Shown here: piece after piece, positions 5,764 through 9,870 of the stretch
Numbering within the stretch: the stretch's first letter is position 1
Layout: each line of letters starts with the position of its first letter
Source of the DNA: Chloroflexota bacterium
GTDB taxonomy: Bacteria > Chloroflexota > Dehalococcoidia > Lucifugimonadales > UBA3495
Reading direction: 5' to 3'
NCBI GenBank assembly: GCA_028874675.1
Contig: JAPPJA010000004.1
Span: 1-9,870 of the forward strand
Length of the DNA stretch: 9,870 bases
The notes under the pieces: generated by a model
The model's input: only the letters and a program-made list of their open reading frames with translations
Databases searched by the model: none
Told to the model about the DNA's origin: nothing
Position numbers and translations under genes: made by a program

Positions 5764-7179
5764 ATGCCGGATTCCTTTGCCTTCAAGCCCATCAGGGAAC
5801 TGGCTGCGCTGATCGCCAGTAGGGAGGTCTCTCCCGTCGAGTTGACCCAGACTTTCCTGGACCGGCTGGAAGAGTTCGGCCCCCACTACAACTCCCTGGT
5901 AACCCTGACCGCGGAAAGGGCCTATCAGACGGCCCGACTGGCAGAGTCGGACATCGCAGCCGGCCGCAGCCGGGGGTTGCTGCACGGCATCCCCTGGGGC
6001 GCCAAGGACCTGCTGGCCACCAGCGGGGGTATTCCCACTACCTGGGGCGCAGCGCCCTTCAAGGACCAGAAGTTCGATTACGATGCCACCGTGGTATCGA
6101 AGCTGGAAGCGGCTGGCGCTCCCCTGGCGGGCAAGCTGGCGATGATCGAGTTGGCCGGGGGCATGGGCTACATCCACCCCGACGCGTCCCTGACCGGCCC
6201 GCCCAAAAATCCCTGGGACACGGGCCGCTGGACGGGAGGCTCCTCCAGCGGGTCCGGGGCGGCGGTGGCGGCTGGGCTGGTCCCCTTTGCCATCGGTTCG
6301 GAAACCTGGGGTTCCATCCTCATCCCCGCCAACAACTGCGGGCTGGCCGGCCTGCGCCCCACCTACGGCCGGGTAAGCCGGTACGGGGCCATGGCCCTGT
6401 GCTGGACCCTGGACAAGCTGGGGCCCCTGTGCCTTACCGCCGATGACTGCGGCATTGTCCTGGAAGCCCTTTCCGGACCGGACCCGAAGGACGGCTCTAC
6501 CCACCCGCAGCCGTTCAGCTACGACCCGGACTTCATCCCGGGACGCCGCTTCCGAATTGGCATTATCAGCGGCGTTATGGGCGAGGCGGCGGACGCGGTC
6601 AGGGAGAACTTCGAGACCGCCGTATCTGTCCTGGCAGACGTGGCCGACTTTGAGGAGGTGCGGTTGCCCGAACTCCCCTACGTGGAGGTAACGTCAACCG
6701 TCCTGATGGTGGAGTCGGCCAGCGCCTTTGAGGACTTTCTGGCCGAGGGAGGCCCGCTGGAGCTTTCGGGCACGGGCTGGCACGGCCGCAGTCCCTACGC
6801 CCGGCCCGCCGTCCTGGCCACCGATTACATCAAGGCCCTGCGACTGCGAGGCGTTATTGCCCGAGAGGTTGACGGGGTGATGTCCGGTTACGACGCCCTG
6901 GCCGCGCCAACGGCCATGAACACCGCAACGCCCATAGACGAGGAGTTTCGCAGCCGGTCCATGACCTCGGCAGGGGCCGGCGACCTGATGGGCTCCATCG
7001 GCAATGGCTGTGGCCTGCCCTCCATTTCAGTGCCCAGCGGCTTCGACGGCGACGGCCTGCCCACGGGCATCCAGTTCATGTCCCGCGCCTACGACGAGAA
7101 CGTCTGCCTGGCCATAGCCCGCGAATACCAGGCAAGGACGGAGTGGCACCGGCAGCGCCCGCCGGAGCCGGGCCTCTAG
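5764..7179 (+). CDS. Amidase-signature family hydrolase
   Basis: 471 residues, full length for the amidase-signature (GatA/AtzF-type) family, which hydrolyses C-N bonds of amides. The Ser-cisSer-Lys triad is complete: K81 in GIPWGAKD, S160 in the GGSSSGSG glycine/serine loop, and nucleophile S184 in GSETWGSI. The spacing S160 to S184 (24 residues) matches characterised family members. It is followed by the LAGLRPTYGRVSRYG signature. Trp182 stands where many members have Gly (DTGGS), a subgroup variation near the nucleophile. The C-terminal GLPSISVPSGFDGDGLPTGIQFM region is also typical. No signal peptide, so cytosolic. The ATG at 5764 has AGGGGGGAA 6 bases upstream and sits 3 bases after the small gene's -1-frame stop. 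Substrate is unknown. It is unlikely to be the tRNA transamidase GatA, because no gatB is adjacent. Confidence 0.9.
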   Translation: MPDSFAFKPIRELAALIASREVSPVELTQTFLDRLEEFGPHYNSLVTLTAERAYQTARLAESDIAAGRSRGLLHGIPWGAKDLLATSGGIPTTWGAAPFKDQKFDYDATVVSKLEAAGAPLAGKLAMIELAGGMGYIHPDASLTGPPKNPWDTGRWTGGSSSGSGAAVAAGLVPFAIGSETWGSILIPANNCGLAGLRPTYGRVSRYGAMALCWTLDKLGPLCLTADDCGIVLEALSGPDPKDGSTHPQPFSYDPDFIPGRRFRIGIISGVMGEAADAVRENFETAVSVLADVADFEEVRLPELPYVEVTSTVLMVESASAFEDFLAEGGPLELSGTGWHGRSPYARPAVLATDYIKALRLRGVIAREVDGVMSGYDALAAPTAMNTATPIDEEFRSRSMTSAGAGDLMGSIGNGCGLPSISVPSGFDGDGLPTGIQFMSRAYDENVCLAIAREYQARTEWHRQRPPEPGL

Positions 7180-7182
7180 GGG

Positions 7183-7325
7183 TGTCGTCAAGTCGGCTCG
7201 TCATTCTTGAAACAGGAGGAATTTTGACGACAGCCGGCGAGGTTCCCGCCTTTGCGTGAACGACGTAATGGTACGATGGGAAGCTTCAATCAGCTCCAGG
7301 TTCCCCGACTTCAATTTGACGACAG
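7183..7325. repeat. Small inverted-repeat-bounded intergenic element
   Basis: TGTCGTCAA (7183-7191) is inverted as TTGACGACA at 7224-7232 and again at 7316-7324; TTTGACGACAG occurs in direct orientation at 7223-7233 and 7315-7325. Just inside and outside these, ATTCTTGA (7203-7210) is inverted as TCAAGAAT (7329-7336). The element starts 3 bases after the amidase stop and contains REP copy 2. It could be a MITE-like remnant or a complex RNA-level dyad. No coding sequence is seen in 7180-7441. Confidence 0.4.
7236..7265. repeat. REP-like palindromic intergenic repeat, copy 2 (decayed)
   Basis: This matches copy 1 at 3852-3881 in 28 of 30 positions, beginning GGCGAGGTTCCCGCC and ending GAACGACG. 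The two changes (C to T in the loop side and G to T in the right arm) break the perfect hairpin, so this copy is degenerating. Confidence 0.6.
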
Positions 7326-7372
7326 TCCTCAAGAATCGACTGGACTAAGGTTTCCGGTGAGCGACAACAAAT

Positions 7373-7402
7373 GAACTCCCCGCCCAGGTTGGCGGGGAGT
7401 TC
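7373..7402. terminator. Bidirectional intrinsic terminator between the convergent amidase and kor units
   Basis: GAACTCCCCGCC (7373-7384) pairs perfectly with GGCGGGGAGTTC (7391-7402), a 12-bp stem with a 6-base loop. On the + strand it is followed by CAGTTTTA; on the minus strand by ATTTGTTGT. It lies 40 bases past the korB stop codon and serves the minus-strand kor operon, and probably also the amidase transcript from the left. Confidence 0.85.
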
Positions 7403-7441
7403 CAGTTTTACCGTATAGGTGTGGGGAACGGGAGCGCGGGC

Positions 7442-8308
7442 CTAGAAGGCGAAGCTGTCCATCAGTTCCTCGACGGAACGACGGGGGGCCTTGGCCTTGA
7501 TTTCCTCCAGCCGCTGCTGCAGGGAGGGGCGGGTCTCATCCTTGTAAATGACGCCCACCGGCATTCCTCGCTGCTGGACCAGGTTGTAGGCCGCTCCCCT
7601 GTCGGAAACGTCGTGCTCTTCAGGAATGTCGTACATCAGGGGCTCGATACCCTTGCGGGCGTTGCCTTTCATCAGTTCGTAGGTGTCGTTGTAGGTGGTG
7701 CAGGGCGACTGGACGTGGACCATGGCAAAGCCCTCGTGGTCCATGCCCTGGTTGATCAGCTTGGCCAACTCCCGGGGCTGACCGGAGAACCCGGAGGCTA
7801 TGAAGGTGGCGCCCAGGGTCAAGTACAGTTCCAGGGGGTCGGCTTCCGCCTCGATCTTGCCGTAGGGAGTGGAACTGGTTACGGTTCCCAACTGGGTGGT
7901 GGGGGAGCTCTGGCCCTTGGTCAGTCCATACACCCCGTTGTCCATTATCACGGCGCAGATGTTCAGGTTCCGGGCAGCCTGGGGGCCGATGTGCTCGCCG
8001 CCGATGCTGAGGAAGTCGCCGTCGCCGGCAACTACCACCACGTTGAGCTCCGGGCGGGCCATTTTGACGCCCATGGCCACGGGCAGGGTCCGACCGTGAA
8101 TCCCGTGGAAGCCGTAGGGCTGCTGGCCTTCCAGCAGGTGGACCAGGTTGCCGGAGCAACCGATGCCGGCCACCACCACGTTATTCTCCATGGGCAGGCC
8201 GGTCTCCTCCAGACGATTGATCATGGCGAATTCAATGGCGCGACGAACGCCGAAGTCACCGCAACCGGGGCACCATTTGAAATCGTATTCGGGATTCTTC
8301 TTGCTCAT
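7442..8308 (-). CDS. korB: 2-oxoacid:ferredoxin oxidoreductase beta subunit (2-oxoglutarate type likely)
   Basis: 288 residues, standard for KorB/OFOR beta. It binds thiamine diphosphate and a [4Fe-4S] cluster and, with the alpha subunit, oxidatively decarboxylates a 2-oxoacid with CoA while reducing ferredoxin. Probable cluster ligands are C13 and C16 (KWCPGCGD), C51 (GIGCSGN) and C203 (SPCTTYND), equivalent in position to those of characterised two-subunit enzymes. The ThDP/Mg motif is GDGDFLSIGG at 95-104 with DNGVYGLTKGQ at 123-133. HGRTLPVAMGVKMA is also a family hallmark. The start overlaps the korA stop (ATGA, 8305-8308), so the two are translationally coupled; AAGGAGA lies at 8319-8325. 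Substrate is inferred as 2-oxoglutarate from family resemblance; pyruvate or a broader specificity is possible. Confidence 0.93.
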   Translation of the reverse strand: MSKKNPEYDFKWCPGCGDFGVRRAIEFAMINRLEETGLPMENNVVVAGIGCSGNLVHLLEGQQPYGFHGIHGRTLPVAMGVKMARPELNVVVVAGDGDFLSIGGEHIGPQAARNLNICAVIMDNGVYGLTKGQSSPTTQLGTVTSSTPYGKIEAEADPLELYLTLGATFIASGFSGQPRELAKLINQGMDHEGFAMVHVQSPCTTYNDTYELMKGNARKGIEPLMYDIPEEHDVSDRGAAYNLVQQRGMPVGVIYKDETRPSLQQRLEEIKAKAPRRSVEELMDSFAF

Positions 8309-9870
8309 GCTCGCACCATCTCCTTGCGATGGGAATTGTTCATTTCGGTGATGCGCTCCACCAGGTCCCGTACCTTGAAGGGAAGGCCGGTGTACTGGGT
8401 AATGGAAACCGCATTCACGCCCTGGGAGCGGAGAATGCCGGAGAACTGGCCCTGGTAGTTAAGCTCGGGGACAATGACCAGTTCCTTCTGCTTCAATTCT
8501 TCCAGCATCTGGGGCGGCAGGGGGCTCAACAGCATGGTGTAGTACCAGCCTACGGGAACTCCCTGCTCCCGCAACTGGTTATAGGCCTCCAGGGCCGGGC
8601 CCTTGGACCCACCCCAGGGCATTACCACCACCGGTTCGTCGGCGTTTTCAGCTTCGTACTCGTTCTCTTCCAGCAGCTTGAGCTTGCTGAAGCGCCTCTC
8701 CGTCATCTGGACATGGCGGCTGGGCAGGTGAGTGGTGTCGCCCATCTCGTCATGCTCGCTGCCGTTGGCCACGTAGGCGCCGGGGCTGCCGGGCAGGGGC
8801 ATGGGCGAAATCTCGTATCCCTGGTACCGGTTGTAGCCATTACTTCCGTCATAGACCATTCGCCGCTCGGGCTGGACCTTGGACAGGTCGGGGCGGTGAA
8901 TGTTCTGCACCCGCTCGGCCAGGGCCATTTCCGTCATCAGGATTACCGGCCCCTGGTATCGTTCCGCCCAGTTCAACGCCTTAACGGCGCCGTGGAAGCA
9001 CTCTTCAACGGTCCCGACGGCGATAACTGGAAGCTTTACATCGCCGTGGGCCGGGTACATGCAGGCCAGCAAGTCGGACTGTTCCGTCTTGGTGGGAAGA
9101 CCGGTAGCCGGGCCACCCCGCTGGACGTCCACTACCACCAGCGGTATCTCAGCCATCCAGCCCAGGCCAAGACCCTCGCTCATCAGCGAGAACCCGGGGC
9201 CGGCAGTGGCAGTCATGGCCTTCTTGCCGGCATAGCCGCCACCAAGAAGAGCGGTGATGGATTCAATCTCGGAGCTGACCTGGTAGGCAAACTTGCCCTC
9301 GCCGACCAGGTTGCGTTCCATGAAGACCAGGATGGTGGTTGCGGGGGAGATGGGGTAGCCGACGTAGAAGTCGAGCCCAGCGGCCAGGGCGCCCAGGCAG
9401 ATTGCCTCGTTGCCTTTCAGCATTACCTGGGGATACTCGGGCATTTCAGGAGGAGTAAGGTCGCCCAGGACAAAGCCACTTTGGGAGGTTTCGTCCCGAC
9501 CCAGTTTCAGGGCCAGGTTGTTGGAGTCGATGATTTCGTCGTCGTTGGCCCGGCCCCGTCGGAAGCGAGCTTCTACAAACTCTTCCAGGTACGCCTGGGG
9601 CATGTTCACCAGGTGGGCCAGGGCGCCCATGATAACCATGTTGGCCGCCCGGTTGTTGCCGGTGGAACGGGCCAGTTCGTCTATAGGGAGGCCGTAGCTG
9701 CGGTCATCGCCGTCCAGCTGAAAGTCGTTGGAATTGTAGATGACCAGGCCGCCCTCCCGAACCTCTTCCCGGTGGGAGTCGTAGGCTTCGCGATTGAAGG
9801 CGACCAGCACGTCCACGTCGTCGCCGGCGCTGAGAATGGTGTCTACGGAAATCCGGGCTTGAGTCCAGGT
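8305..9870 (-). CDS. korA: 2-oxoacid:ferredoxin oxidoreductase fused gamma-alpha subunit, 5' end outside window
   Basis: The frame is open to the right edge, so 521 C-terminal residues are seen. The visible part begins TWTQARISV, the start region of a KorA gamma domain just after the expected RGG; a GTG at 9816 is internal and is not the start. Domain order is gamma (to about residue 125), linker, PYR-type alpha domain from about 149 with VGYPISPATT (substrate-carboxylate YPI[TS]P motif), GKKAMTATAGPGFSLMSEG, then GGPATGLPTKTEQSDL typical of 2-oxoglutarate-type KorA, and the C-terminal domain. The gamma-alpha fusion with a separate beta gene is the two-subunit OFOR arrangement, lacking its own ferredoxin-like delta subunit. 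It probably lacks only about 30-50 residues. It is cotranscribed with korB and ends in the shared ATGA overlap. Confidence 0.92.
   Translation of the reverse strand, partial: TWTQARISVDTILSAGDDVDVLVAFNREAYDSHREEVREGGLVIYNSNDFQLDGDDRSYGLPIDELARSTGNNRAANMVIMGALAHLVNMPQAYLEEFVEARFRRGRANDDEIIDSNNLALKLGRDETSQSGFVLGDLTPPEMPEYPQVMLKGNEAICLGALAAGLDFYVGYPISPATTILVFMERNLVGEGKFAYQVSSEIESITALLGGGYAGKKAMTATAGPGFSLMSEGLGLGWMAEIPLVVVDVQRGGPATGLPTKTEQSDLLACMYPAHGDVKLPVIAVGTVEECFHGAVKALNWAERYQGPVILMTEMALAERVQNIHRPDLSKVQPERRMVYDGSNGYNRYQGYEISPMPLPGSPGAYVANGSEHDEMGDTTHLPSRHVQMTERRFSKLKLLEENEYEAENADEPVVVMPWGGSKGPALEAYNQLREQGVPVGWYYTMLLSPLPPQMLEELKQKELVIVPELNYQGQFSGILRSQGVNAVSITQYTGLPFKVRDLVERITEMNNSHRKEMVRA

Noticed and set aside
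5494..6504. 336-codon minus-strand frame antisense to the amidase
   Set aside because: Low-complexity Gly/Gln/Pro-rich translation; the catalytic triad gene on the + strand explains the region.
7421..8458. 345-codon open frame on the + strand antisense to korB/korA
   Set aside because: It is Gly/Val/Ala/His-rich with no recognisable motif, and lies opposite well-motivated KorB and KorA. High GC produces long shadow frames.

Overview
The window is a GC-rich bacterial chromosome segment made of metabolic gene blocks plus one clearly different insert. Gene content is a CO-dehydrogenase/xanthine-dehydrogenase-type small and medium subunit pair, a two-subunit 2-oxoacid:ferredoxin oxidoreductase, an amidase with a GatC/AtzG-like small partner, and a CapA-like phosphoesterase. 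Together with the codon and GC style this would fit an uncultivated Chloroflexota lineage (Dehalococcoidia/SAR202-like). That assignment is an inference from gene style and was not tested. No rRNA, tRNA, CRISPR array, transposase or integrase is visible.

Left block (1-3753, + strand): a leader with two candidate -10 elements and a perfect 16-bp palindrome precedes coxS-like, coxM-like and coxG-like genes, tightly coupled by an ATGA overlap and a 4-base gap. The molybdenum-binding large subunit (coxL) that this enzyme needs is not in the window. Four bases after coxG begins a compositionally different two-gene module: a COG4637-like ABC/AAA_21 ATPase, overlapped by 4 bases by a DUF4276 gene whose N-terminal VEGDTE motif looks TOPRIM-like. 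This ATPase plus DUF4276 pair resembles in architecture the ATPase-nuclease pairs used in phage defence (OLD, Gabija, PARIS). It is the best candidate here for an undescribed system. It is visibly AT-richer than its neighbours and was probably acquired horizontally.

Middle block (3754-5551): an intergenic region holds a weak hairpin, a REP-like palindrome (a second, decayed copy lies at 7236-7265) and a textbook terminator for the minus-strand CapA-like gene. The divergent region 5350-5551 carries a G-quadruplex-capable tract, three CACGAAG copies at exact 10-bp spacing and a weak promoter candidate for the rightward amidase unit.

Right block (5552-9870): a small AtzG/GatC-like partner gene, apparently broken by a single-base frameshift, lies directly before an intact amidase-signature hydrolase. 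After a 262-base spacer with inverted-repeat structure and a strong 12-bp terminator hairpin come korB and korA on the minus strand, overlapping by 4 bases. korA runs off the right edge, so its N-terminus is missing. KorAB would reduce ferredoxin with electrons from a 2-oxoacid, most likely 2-oxoglutarate. Every intergenic gap is shorter than 300 bases.
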